In this document: positions 1 to 10,106 of the stretch, piece after piece
How the letters are laid out: every line of letters begins with the position of its first letter
How positions within the stretch are numbered: the first letter of the stretch is position 1
Translations under genes and position numbers: made by a program
NCBI GenBank assembly: GCA_011390165.1
Contig: JAABSV010000037.1
Location: 1 to 43,206, forward strand
Direction: 5' to 3'
DNA: 43,206 bases
DNA from: Desulfobulbaceae bacterium
GTDB lineage: Bacteria > Desulfobacterota > Desulfobulbia > Desulfobulbales > Desulfocapsaceae
The notes under the pieces: model-generated
What the model was told of the DNA's origin: nothing
The model's database searches: none
Seen by the model: only the letters and a program-made list of their open reading frames with translations

Positions 1-1188
1 GAGGTAACCGTCCTCGTCGAGGTTCCCCATGTCGCCGGTATCGTACCAGCCGTTGCGGATATGGAGGGAGGTCTGCTCGAAGTCGTTGAAGTACCCCTTC
101 ATGACGCTGTCGCCCTTAACGAGGATACGGCCATCCTCGCCCGGCCGGCACTCTTCGCCGGTCTGGTAGTTCTCGATCCGGACCTGCAAAGCGGGGATCG
201 GCTTGCCGACGCTGCCCGGCCGGTTGGCGCCGGGGACGTTGGTGGAGATTACCGGGCTGCACTCGGTGGCGCCGTAACCCTCGTAGACGGTGATGTTGTG
301 CTTGCTCCGGAACCCCTCACGCAGGGCGTCCGGGCATTTGTCGGCACCGGTCAGGGCGATGCGCAGCGAGGCGAATTCGCCCGGCTCCGACTTGCGCAGG
401 TAGCCCCAGAAAAAGGCCGGGGTGCCGACCAGGAAGGTCGCCTTGTGTTCATGGACGATGCTGCAGACCTTGCGGAAGTCGAGGGGGTTGGCGTAGGTGA
501 GCATGGTCATGCCGTGGTACACCGGCAGCCAGAGATTGACGGTGAGCCCAAAGACATGGAAGTAGGGCAGGGCGCACATGAAGATGTCATCGCTGCGAAA
601 ATTGAAGGTCTCGGTGACCGAGGCGATGTTGGCAAGGAGGTTCCTGTGGGTCAACTGGACCGCCTTCGGGTCCTTTTCGCTGCCGCTGGTAAAGAGGATC
701 ACCGCCGTGTCGTCGGCTTCACCACGGTGGACCAGGAGCTTGAGCAGGGGGGCGGGCAGGGCGGCGGTCACCGCTGCCAGGAGCTTTTGCAGCGGGGTGA
801 TCCCGGCCATGATCTCCTCGATATAGAGCATGCCGTCGACAAAGGGACAGTCGATCTTCTCGAGCAGGGCCCGGGAGGTGATGATGGTGCGGAAATCGCA
901 CTTCTGCTGGGCGTATCTGGCATTCTGCTCGGCACCGGTGGCGTAGTTGATCATGATCGGTGTCCGACCGCTGAGCAGCACCGCCACCTTGGTGAGGATA
1001 CAGCCGGCCGAGGTGGGCAGCATGATGCCGATAAAGCCCGGGTCGAGTCTTTTGAAAACCCGCCGCAGCAGCAGGGTGGCGATCAGGCTGCGGTTGTAAG
1101 TCAGCTCCCGGTTGGTGGTAAAATCGTTGATTGCCATCTTTTTGCCGAACTTTTTGGCGATGTCGATGAACTGGTGGTGCAGCAGCAT
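1..1188 (-). CDS. AMP-binding acyl-CoA/acyl-ACP synthetase, Aas-like (C-terminus beyond window edge)
   Basis: Activates a fatty acid with ATP to acyl-adenylate and transfers it to CoA or acyl carrier protein. The reverse strand reads open from ATG at 1188 to base 1 (396 codons), preceded by GGAGG about 7 nt upstream. Visible ANL-superfamily motifs are the phosphate loop ILFTSGSEKDPKAV, the aromatic/hinge region YEGYGATECSPVIS, and GWYDTGDMGNLDEDGYL at the cut end, so the adenylating C-terminal lid lies outside the window. The ALTGADKCPDALREGF and EGYGATEC wording is closest in memory to the synthetase half of Aas (acyl-ACP synthetase/2-acylglycerophosphoethanolamine acyltransferase) and to FadD-like enzymes. 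An upstream acyltransferase domain is absent: the protein begins at the synthetase domain. Family assignment is firm; acyl acceptor and chain length are not. Confidence 0.85.
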   Translation of the reverse strand, partial: MLLHHQFIDIAKKFGKKMAINDFTTNRELTYNRSLIATLLLRRVFKRLDPGFIGIMLPTSAGCILTKVAVLLSGRTPIMINYATGAEQNARYAQQKCDFRTIITSRALLEKIDCPFVDGMLYIEEIMAGITPLQKLLAAVTAALPAPLLKLLVHRGEADDTAVILFTSGSEKDPKAVQLTHRNLLANIASVTETFNFRSDDIFMCALPYFHVFGLTVNLWLPVYHGMTMLTYANPLDFRKVCSIVHEHKATFLVGTPAFFWGYLRKSEPGEFASLRIALTGADKCPDALREGFRSKHNITVYEGYGATECSPVISTNVPGANRPGSVGKPIPALQVRIENYQTGEECRPGEDGRILVKGDSVMKGYFNDFEQTSLHIRNGWYDTGDMGNLDEDGYL

Positions 1189-1320
1189 CTGAGACCTCCG
1201 TGGCAGGGTGGTTGGTTCCGGCCGGTGGACCCTCCTCAGCAGCGGTGAAGAGGGTGGCTAGCCATTTCCACTACCATTTTTTCCGGCGCTTGGCAACGGC
1301 AACGGGCCGCTCGCCTGGTT

Positions 1321-2679
1321 TCACGGGGTGGGTGGTGTCTCGTTCGGGGTGATCTCGGCCTGGTCGGTGACTGTTCGTGGCAATTCCTTTTTCACCTGCA
1401 CACCAAGGTCGCGCAGCTGTTCGGCCTGGGCGATCAGATTCCCCCGTCCCCGGGTCAGGCGGAGGAGGGCGGCCTCATAGCTGCTCTGGCAGGAGGCCAG
1501 TTGCCGGCCAAGTTTGTCCAGATCCTCGACGAAGGCGCGGAAGCGGTCGTACATCAGCCCGGCCCGGCGGGCGATTTCCAGGGAGTTGCGGCTCTGTTGC
1601 TCGAACCGCCAGATATTTTCAATGCTGCGCAGGGTGGCGAGCAGGGCGGTGGGGGTGACGACGACGACATTGCCGGTGATCGCTTCGTCGAGAAGCCGTG
1701 GCTCATGCTCGAAGGCGGCGTGGAAGGCGGCCTCGATGGGCATGAACATGAGGACGAAATCAAGGGAGTTGACTCCGGCAACGGCAGGATAGTTCTTGTC
1801 GGCCAGGGTGGTGATATGGTCACGAACCGCCTTGACATGCGCAACCAGATGGTCGGCCCGCTCCGCCTCGTCGTGGCAGTTGACATACCGCTGCCAGCTG
1901 GCCAGCGAGACCTTCGAGTCGACAATGATTTCCCGGCCGGTGGGGAGATGGATGATCACATCAGGTTTCAGCAGGCGGTTATCCGGGTCGCGGAAGCCGC
2001 CCTGACAGTGGTATTCGTGGCCCCGGCGCAGGCCGGAACGTTCCAGTACCCGCTCGAGGACCATCTCCCCCCAGTTCCCCTGGACCTTGTTGTCCCCCTG
2101 CAGGGCCCGGGTGAGGTTGATTGCCTCCTGGTTGATCTGCTGGTTGAGTTCGCGCAGGTGGAATATCTCGGTCTGCAGGGAGATCCGTTCGTGGCTGTCG
2201 TGGCGGTGGGTATTCTCGATCTCCTCTTTCAGGGCGAGCAGCTGCTGTTGGAAGGGGTTGAGAATGGCGGACAGCCTTTCCCGGTTTAACTCGCTGAAGC
2301 GCACCGCCTTCTCATCGAAAATCTGCCTGGCCAGCTGGCCGAACTGCAGGCGCAGCTCCTCTCGCGCCTCGCCAAGCTGGCGGAGTCTGGCGGCGGCATG
2401 GCGGCGCTCACTCTTCCAGAGGGTGAGGAGTTTTGCCGCCCGCAGTTCCTGGCGGCGGCAGCGCTCACTGGTGAGTGCCAGGCGGTGGGTACATTCGGCC
2501 AGTTGGCGGTTGCTCTCCCGCAGCCGCCGGGCGGCATCAAGGCGGAGAACGATAAAGAGAAGGAGCGCGGTCAGCAGACCGGCGAAAAGGAGCATGAGGA
2601 GCAGCGGTGACACCGGCGGCAACGGGATCGCGGCAAGGGCTGGGAAGGTTACCCCCGGGGGGGGAAGAGTGCCGTTCAC
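1321..2679 (-). CDS. rmuC: DNA recombination protein RmuC
   Basis: RmuC-family protein, proposed in E. coli to limit recombination at inverted repeats and to carry a nuclease-like fold. The 452-residue product has one N-terminal membrane segment (about residues 24–46, rich in Leu/Ala/Val), a long coiled-coil stretch (about 50–180, ending in NQQINQEAINLTRALQGD), then the conserved RmuC core with GNWGEMVLERVLERSGL, LKPDVIIHLPTGREIIVDSK and FMPIEAAF. The length is normal for the family. The only good long frame starts at GTG 2679 with a weak ribosome site, so the exact N-terminus is uncertain. It lies just downstream of the HIT gene on the same strand. Function in this organism is inferred from family only. 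Confidence 0.9.
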   Translation of the reverse strand: MNGTLPPPGVTFPALAAIPLPPVSPLLLMLLFAGLLTALLLFIVLRLDAARRLRESNRQLAECTHRLALTSERCRRQELRAAKLLTLWKSERRHAAARLRQLGEAREELRLQFGQLARQIFDEKAVRFSELNRERLSAILNPFQQQLLALKEEIENTHRHDSHERISLQTEIFHLRELNQQINQEAINLTRALQGDNKVQGNWGEMVLERVLERSGLRRGHEYHCQGGFRDPDNRLLKPDVIIHLPTGREIIVDSKVSLASWQRYVNCHDEAERADHLVAHVKAVRDHITTLADKNYPAVAGVNSLDFVLMFMPIEAAFHAAFEHEPRLLDEAITGNVVVVTPTALLATLRSIENIWRFEQQSRNSLEIARRAGLMYDRFRAFVEDLDKLGRQLASCQSSYEAALLRLTRGRGNLIAQAEQLRDLGVQVKKELPRTVTDQAEITPNETPPTP

Positions 2680-2718
2680 TGGCGGAGTCGCCGCCTGGAA
2701 TGGCCGGCGCCGAAATGG

Positions 2719-3057
2719 TCAGATCGGCCAGGGAGCATCCTTGCCGCCCAGTACATGGAGATGGAGATGGAAGACCACCTGGCCGGCCTTGGCTCCGTTG
2801 TTCATCACCAGCCGAAAAGCGTCGCCGACCTTCTGCTCGGCGGCCACCCGGGCGGCAACCCGGACCATTTTTCCGGCCAGGGCCTCGTCGGCCTGGGCTA
2901 TCGCTGCCGGTCCGGACAGGTGTTTTTTCGGGACCACCAGAAAGTGCACCGGCGCCTGGGGGGCAATATCTCTGAAGACCACAAGTTCATCGTCCTCAAA
3001 CAAGGTGTCGGCCGGGATCTCCCCGGCGACAATGCGGCAGAATATGCAGTCGTCCAT
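2719..3057 (-). CDS. HIT-family nucleotide-binding hydrolase (HinT-like)
   Basis: Small histidine-triad protein of 112 residues, expected to hydrolyse nucleoside phosphoramidates or AMP conjugates in the cytoplasm. The start chosen is the internal ATG at 3057, which gives MDDCIFCRIVAGEIPADTLF, the standard HinT opening, and has AGGAA 6–8 nt upstream; the frame stays open to 3150 but that extension is low-complexity and overlaps the clpA 3' end. The catalytic triad is in HLHLHVLGG near the C-terminus, preceded by LVMNNGAKAGQVVFH. It follows clpA by about 50 bp on the same strand and precedes rmuC, so it may be read with clpA. Assignment to the HinT/PKCI branch rests on the FCRI opening and the size. 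Confidence 0.92.
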   Translation of the reverse strand: MDDCIFCRIVAGEIPADTLFEDDELVVFRDIAPQAPVHFLVVPKKHLSGPAAIAQADEALAGKMVRVAARVAAEQKVGDAFRLVMNNGAKAGQVVFHLHLHVLGGKDAPWPI

Positions 3058-3109
3058 CTTCTGTTCCTGGTACGGTGGAGGTGCTCCCCCCGGCCTGGCC
3101 GAAGGGAGG

Positions 3110-5371
<2,262 letters not shown>

Positions 5372-5413
5372 AATTTTCCGCATTCAGTTGCGTGAAAGGG
5401 TTCCTTTCACCGG

Positions 5414-5728
5414 TTACAGGATTTCCATCGAGCAGCGCAGGGGAAACTGGTTTTTCTGGGCCAGCTGGTGGACCAGGATTATCTTGGTCTCGCTGATCTC
5501 CCGAGTGTAAACGCCTGCTATGCCAACGCCCTGGTTGTGGACATTAAGCATGATTTGGGTAGCGTCAGCCGGGGACCTGTGAAAAACGGTCTCCAGGATG
5601 GAGATGACAAATTCCATCGACGTGTAGTCGTCGTTATGGAGCAGGACCTTGTACAGCCGCGGTTCCCTGGTGTCGATCTCTTCGGCGCTGAGGACCGATC
5701 CCTGTCGTTGTCTTTTGTTGTCAGCCAT
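5414..5728 (-). CDS. clpS: ATP-dependent Clp protease adaptor protein ClpS
   Basis: Adaptor that binds N-end-rule substrates and docks on the ClpA N-domain. The core LYKVLLHNDDYTSMEFVISI carries the conserved N-D-D-Y-T degron-pocket signature, followed by the helix with VFHRSPADATQIMLNVHNQG and the strand EISETKIILVHQLA. With ATG 5728 (MADNKRQRQG) the protein is 104 residues, the usual size; a GTG at 5770 in the same frame would add 14 charged residues and cannot be excluded. The order clpS–clpA on one strand with a gap of about 40 bp is the common arrangement, so one transcript is likely. Confidence 0.94.
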   Translation of the reverse strand: MADNKRQRQGSVLSAEEIDTREPRLYKVLLHNDDYTSMEFVISILETVFHRSPADATQIMLNVHNQGVGIAGVYTREISETKIILVHQLAQKNQFPLRCSMEIL

Positions 5729-5797
5729 CTGTTTGTCGTCTTGATGTTTTCTCTTTGAACTGGCCGTCACACTGTCGGCAGCCTGAACCCGGCGTGC

Positions 5798-7162
5798 TCA
5801 TCCCCTTTGCCCGCCCTGCAGGCGGAGAAAGAGCTCCTCAAGGACCAGGCGTGGCGGCAGGGGGGCTCCCTTCAACTGGAATTCCGCCGCCAGCAGCATC
5901 GCCAGCCATTCCTTCAGGGCGGCGCAGGAGAGTTCCGTCGCCCGGGTGAAGTTCATGTACAAGGCATAAGGGTGGCCGTCAAGCATCCCCTGCCAGCGTG
6001 CGTCGCTTTTCAAGGCCGGCAGGTAGCTCTGTTGAAACTCTCTGGCGCTCATTCCCCGCCGCCAGAGCGGTTCCGGCTGCAACTGGATCGAGCGGTAGAT
6101 CAGCTGGCGGCGAAAAAAATTGCGCATGGTGGCAAGGATCGCCAGGGCATGCACCCCCTGGTCGAGAAGTCGGCCGAGGAGCAGCAGACATCTGGCCAGT
6201 TGCTGCCGGCTGAAGGCATCGGTGAGTTCATAGAGAGCCCCCTCCCGGTTGTTGGCCACCATCGCCTCAAGGTCGGCAACGGTGATGGTCGGCCGGTCGG
6301 CGCAGAAGAGGGCCAGTTTTTCCGTCTCCACCACCACCGCCACCGGGTGAAAGCCGATCCGCTCGAAAAAGATCTCCACTGCCCTGGGGTCGATCTTTTT
6401 CTGGAAATCGGCCAGGGTCTTTTCCATCAGCTCACGAAGCAAGCCCTTTTGCTCACTCTGTACCGCCGCCGTGGCGCCGCTGGCCACCGAGCAGTCGACC
6501 ACGGTCTGGTTTTTCTTTAAGAAAGAGAAGAGTTTCGTCCTTTTGTCAACTGTTTCGGCGGTGAGCAGGAGGAGGGCGCCGGCGGGCAGGCCGGCCTCAA
6601 TCGCCTTGATGTAGCGCTCGCCGAGGTCACCGCCGCCACCATCGCCACTGTCGACAGCCGGCGGGGCTTCGGCGAGCAGGCGATCGGCCCAGCTGAGATC
6701 GCCGTCCGGCCTGGTGAAGGCGAAGAGGTGCTGCCACTCGTCGCCGCTGAGGGCAGCCAGAGAGGTTTCCGCCAGCGCTACCCCGGCAGTCCGGGCCATC
6801 GCCCGCAGGGCCCGGCGGCTGGCGACCGCCCGGCCGGCGGCAAAGGCCTGGGTCGCCCGCTGCCAGAGGTCCTTGGCCACCGCTTTGCTGACCAGTATCC
6901 GGCTGTCGCTGACCCGGTAAATCTGTCGACCGGGGAGCAGGGAGAAACTCTGCAGCCGGGCGAGGGTCCGACCGGGCTCCTCATTGTCGCCGTCGATACT
7001 GTGCACCGCCCCCGGCTGGTCGGCGAGTAGCCGGGCCTGCAGCTGGTCGGCAGCCTCCCGGCAGAGATACCGTTCGCCGAAAAAGAGGTAGGCCTCCCCG
7101 GGGGGCAGGGGAGATCCGTCGGCCAGCAGATTGAGAAGTTCGGAACGTTTGATCAGGGCCAT
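5798..7162 (-). CDS. holA: DNA polymerase III subunit delta
   Basis: Clamp-loader delta subunit, which opens the beta clamp as part of the DnaX complex. The 454-residue product begins with IKRSELLNLLADGSPLPPGEAYLFFGERYL, the HolA N-terminal fold, and ends with the helical collar region (LYELTDAFSRQQLARCLLLL, LAILATMRNFFRRQLIYRS, LKEWLAMLLAAEFQLKGAP). It is about 100 residues longer than the E. coli protein. Extra sequence lies mainly between the N-terminal domain and the LLLLTAETVDKRTKLF strand (a Gly/Asp-rich stretch). ATG 7162 has GAGG upstream at a long spacing. It follows korB by about 40 bp, so it may sit at the end of that transcript although the functions are unrelated. Confidence 0.88.
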   Translation of the reverse strand: MALIKRSELLNLLADGSPLPPGEAYLFFGERYLCREAADQLQARLLADQPGAVHSIDGDNEEPGRTLARLQSFSLLPGRQIYRVSDSRILVSKAVAKDLWQRATQAFAAGRAVASRRALRAMARTAGVALAETSLAALSGDEWQHLFAFTRPDGDLSWADRLLAEAPPAVDSGDGGGGDLGERYIKAIEAGLPAGALLLLTAETVDKRTKLFSFLKKNQTVVDCSVASGATAAVQSEQKGLLRELMEKTLADFQKKIDPRAVEIFFERIGFHPVAVVVETEKLALFCADRPTITVADLEAMVANNREGALYELTDAFSRQQLARCLLLLGRLLDQGVHALAILATMRNFFRRQLIYRSIQLQPEPLWRRGMSAREFQQSYLPALKSDARWQGMLDGHPYALYMNFTRATELSCAALKEWLAMLLAAEFQLKGAPLPPRLVLEELFLRLQGGQRG

Positions 7163-7203
7163 GCCATGGGGTTCCTCTGCCGGCGGGATGGGGAGGCCGG
7201 CGG

Positions 7204-8256
7204 TTAGCGAAAGGTGGCGTTTAGTTCCTGCAGGGCGGCGTTACCGGGACAGAGATCGGCATCAACCAGGCTGTTCAGGGGGCGCTGGCAGCTGTTGATT
7301 ATGTCGTGGGTGTCGCGGCTGGCCGGGTTGACGTAGAGCAGGCCGGTGAGCAGCCGACCCCGTTCCTTTTCCGCCTCCAGGCGGGTGACCGCCTGCAGGC
7401 GGTTGGTGACGTCGCGGCCGGGCTCCCCCTTGTGGAGCAGGATCATGCTGCCGTCGTGCATGGTGATCTCCTGGCTGCTCCCCTCCTGGTAGTGGGTGAG
7501 GATCTCCTGCTGCAGGGGGACGAAGTCGAAGGTGTTGGTCGCCTCACTGTGCTCGCGGACGTAGTGGTAGCTCTTGGTCGAGGTGTTGGTGTTGTTGAAG
7601 GTGACGCAGGGGGAGATCACGTCGATAAAGGCCAGGCCGTTATGGGCGAAGGCCCCCTTGAAAAGTGGCACCAGCTGCGCCTTGTCGCCGGAAAAGCCGC
7701 GGGCGACATAGCTGGCCCCCAGTTCGATGGCCAGTTCGCAGAGGTCGATGGAGTTGTACAGGTTGGGCGCCCCCCGTTTGCCGATGGAACCGAGGTCGGC
7801 GGTGGCCGAGTCCTGACCCTTGGTCAGGCCGTAGCAGCCATTGTTCATGCAGATGTAGTTGAGGTTGAGGTTACGGCGCAGGGCATGGCCGAACTGGCCC
7901 ATGCCGATGGAGGCGGTGTCGCCGTCACCGGAGATGCCGATGTAGAGCAGATCGCGGTTGGCCATGTTGGCACCGGTGGCAACGGAGGGCATCCGGCCGT
8001 GTACCGAATTGAAGCCGTGCGATTTGCCAAGAAAGTAGGCCGGGGTCTTCGACGAGCAGCCGATGCCGGAGATCTTCGCCACCCGGTGCGGCGGGACTGA
8101 CAGCTCGAAACAGGCCTGAATGATTGCGGCGGTGGTGGAGTCGTGGCCGCAGCCGGCGCAGAGGGTGGACATCGCCCCCTCGTAGTCGCGGCGGCTGTAG
8201 CCGCCGGCGTTGCTGGTCAGTTTCGGATGGCGGAATTCCGGTTTCCTGTCACTCAT
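7204..8256 (-). CDS. korB: 2-oxoacid:acceptor oxidoreductase beta subunit (KorB-like, thiamine diphosphate)
   Basis: Catalytic beta subunit of a 2-oxoacid (probably 2-oxoglutarate):ferredoxin-type oxidoreductase; with the alpha subunit it decarboxylates the oxoacid to acyl-CoA and passes electrons to iron–sulfur carriers. The 350-residue product has CAGCGH (residues 33–38), GIGCSSKTP (65–72), and the TPP signature GDGD (110–113) with NNGCYGLTKGQ (138–148). No ferredoxin domain is fused. ATG 8256 overlaps the korA stop by 4 bp and has GGGAG 7 nt upstream. Length and motifs match KorB/VorA-type beta subunits; 2-oxoglutarate is preferred over branched-chain oxoacids by analogy only. Confidence 0.9.
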   Translation of the reverse strand: MSDRKPEFRHPKLTSNAGGYSRRDYEGAMSTLCAGCGHDSTTAAIIQACFELSVPPHRVAKISGIGCSSKTPAYFLGKSHGFNSVHGRMPSVATGANMANRDLLYIGISGDGDTASIGMGQFGHALRRNLNLNYICMNNGCYGLTKGQDSATADLGSIGKRGAPNLYNSIDLCELAIELGASYVARGFSGDKAQLVPLFKGAFAHNGLAFIDVISPCVTFNNTNTSTKSYHYVREHSEATNTFDFVPLQQEILTHYQEGSSQEITMHDGSMILLHKGEPGRDVTNRLQAVTRLEAEKERGRLLTGLLYVNPASRDTHDIINSCQRPLNSLVDADLCPGNAALQELNATFR

Positions 8257-10106
8257 ACCTGTTCTCCCTGCGTATCGCCGGCAGCGGCCGTGGAGGGTTC
8301 GAGAAGGGCCTGGATCCGTTCGCTGATAAAGTCGGCGGTGATCGGCAGGCCATCAAAATGGAGGATCGATTGCAGCCTGTCGGCGGTGACGCCGGTCTCG
8401 GCCAGCAGCAGGGTACGCAACTGGGCGTCGCGGTTCTGCTCGATGACGATGATCTGCCGGTGTCGGTTGATGAACTCGATCACCTGGTCGGAGAAGGGGA
8501 AGGCCTTGAGGCGGAGGCTGTTCACCCGCACCCCTGCAGCCGCCAGACGGCTGATCGACTCCCGGGCGGCATGGCTGGTGGTGCCGAAGAAGAGCAGCCC
8601 GAGGCGGCAGTCGTCGTCCGGGGTATCGATTTCCGGTGGCGGCACCAGGGTGCGGGCGGTCTGCCATTTCCGTTGCAGCCGTTCCATCCCGGCCTGGTAG
8701 ATGGGGCTCTCTTCGGTGTAACCGGAGTACTCGTTATGGGAGGTCCCGCGGGTGAAGTAGACACCCTTTTCCGGGTGGCTGCCGGGGAGGGTCCGGTAGC
8801 AGATGCCATCACCGTCGACATCGAGATAGCGGCCCCATTTCCCCGGCAGGCGGTCGAGATCGTCGGCGTGCAGCACCTTGCCCCGGTCGTAGCGGCGGCT
8901 GTCCTCCCAATGCAGCGGCGGGCTGAGGTGCTCGTTCATCCCCAGGTCGAGATCACTCATCACGATCACCGGGGTCTGCAGCCGCTCGGCGAGGTCAAAG
9001 GCGTCGGCGGTAAGGTCGAAGCACTCCTTTGGGTCACTGGGGAAGAGAAGGAGATGCTTGCTGTCGCCGTGCGAGGCGTAAGCGCAGGCGAGAAGGTCTG
9101 CCTGTTGGGTGCGGGTGGGCATGCCGGTGCTTGGCCCGACCCGCTGGACATCGATCACCACCGCCGGGATTTCGGCGAAGTAGGCGAGGCCGAAGAACTC
9201 GCTCATCAGGGATATCCCCGGGCCGGAGGTGGCGGTGAAGGCCCGTGCCCCGTTCCAGGAGGCGCCGATGACGATGCCAAGTGCCGCCAGCTCGTCCTCG
9301 GCCTGGAGGATCGCCACCTTCCGTGTCCCCTCCTCCTCTCTGCGGAAGCGGCCGGCATAGCGTTCAAAGGCCTCGATCACCGAGGTCGACGGGGTGATCG
9401 GGTACCAGCCGGCAACGGTGGCGCCGGCGTAGAGGGCGCCGAGGGCGGTGGCGCTGTTGCCGTCAATGAGAATCCGCTCGTCCCGCGGCTGCCGGCGAAT
9501 GGAGAGGAGGCAGCGTCCGGGGTGGTGCTCGCGGGCGAAGTTGTAGCCCAGTTCCAGGGCGAGAATGTTGGGCTCGGCCAGCTTCGGTTTTTTGGTGAAC
9601 TGGCTGGTAATCGCCTCGGTGAGGATGGTGAAGTCAAGGTCGAGGAGACTGGCCAGGGCACCGACGTAGATGATGTTCTTCAGCAGCTGGCGCAGTTTCG
9701 GGTTGCTGAAGGCCTCGTTGCAGAGGGTGGTAAGGGGGATCCCGAGCAGGGTGATGTCGTCGCGGTCGAACTCATCCGGCAGAGCCCGGGTGGAGTCGTA
9801 GAGAAAGTAGCCGCCGGGAAGGACTTCCCGGTAGTCGCGGAGGAGAGTCTGGCCGTTGACCGCCACCGCCAGGTCGACCCCGGCGCGGCGGCCGAGGTGG
9901 CCATCACCGCTCACCCGCACCTCGTACCAGGTGGGCAGCCCCTGGATATTGGAGGGGAAGATGTTTTTCGGGCTGACTGCCACCCCGGCCCGGTAGATTG
10001 CCCGGGCGAAGAGGTTGTTGGCACTGGCCGAGCCGGAACCGTTGACGTTGGCGAAGCGGACCACAAAGTCGTTGACACGCTCGATTCTGTTCATGTGTAT
10101 GCTCAC
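8253..10106 (-). CDS. korA: 2-oxoacid:acceptor oxidoreductase alpha subunit with fused gamma domain (KorA-like)
   Basis: Large subunit of the 2-oxoacid oxidoreductase, 617 residues. The first ~190 residues are the gamma (CoA/acyl-transfer) domain, seen in GSGSASANNLFARAIYRAGV and FPSNIQGLPTWYEVRVS. The rest is the pyrimidine-binding/alpha part with GNSATALGALYAGATV, YPITPSTSVIEAFERY, TATSGPGISLMSEF and VQRVGPSTGMPTRTQQADLL. Gamma–alpha fusion is typical of KorA. The start is GTG 10106 with GGGAG 5 nt upstream, overlapping the stop of the GltD-like gene; an ATG four codons in is an alternative. Both overlaps with neighbours point to a translationally coupled three-gene operon. Confidence 0.9.
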   Translation of the reverse strand: MSIHMNRIERVNDFVVRFANVNGSGSASANNLFARAIYRAGVAVSPKNIFPSNIQGLPTWYEVRVSGDGHLGRRAGVDLAVAVNGQTLLRDYREVLPGGYFLYDSTRALPDEFDRDDITLLGIPLTTLCNEAFSNPKLRQLLKNIIYVGALASLLDLDFTILTEAITSQFTKKPKLAEPNILALELGYNFAREHHPGRCLLSIRRQPRDERILIDGNSATALGALYAGATVAGWYPITPSTSVIEAFERYAGRFRREEEGTRKVAILQAEDELAALGIVIGASWNGARAFTATSGPGISLMSEFFGLAYFAEIPAVVIDVQRVGPSTGMPTRTQQADLLACAYASHGDSKHLLLFPSDPKECFDLTADAFDLAERLQTPVIVMSDLDLGMNEHLSPPLHWEDSRRYDRGKVLHADDLDRLPGKWGRYLDVDGDGICYRTLPGSHPEKGVYFTRGTSHNEYSGYTEESPIYQAGMERLQRKWQTARTLVPPPEIDTPDDDCRLGLLFFGTTSHAARESISRLAAAGVRVNSLRLKAFPFSDQVIEFINRHRQIIVIEQNRDAQLRTLLLAETGVTADRLQSILHFDGLPITADFISERIQALLEPSTAAAGDTQGEQV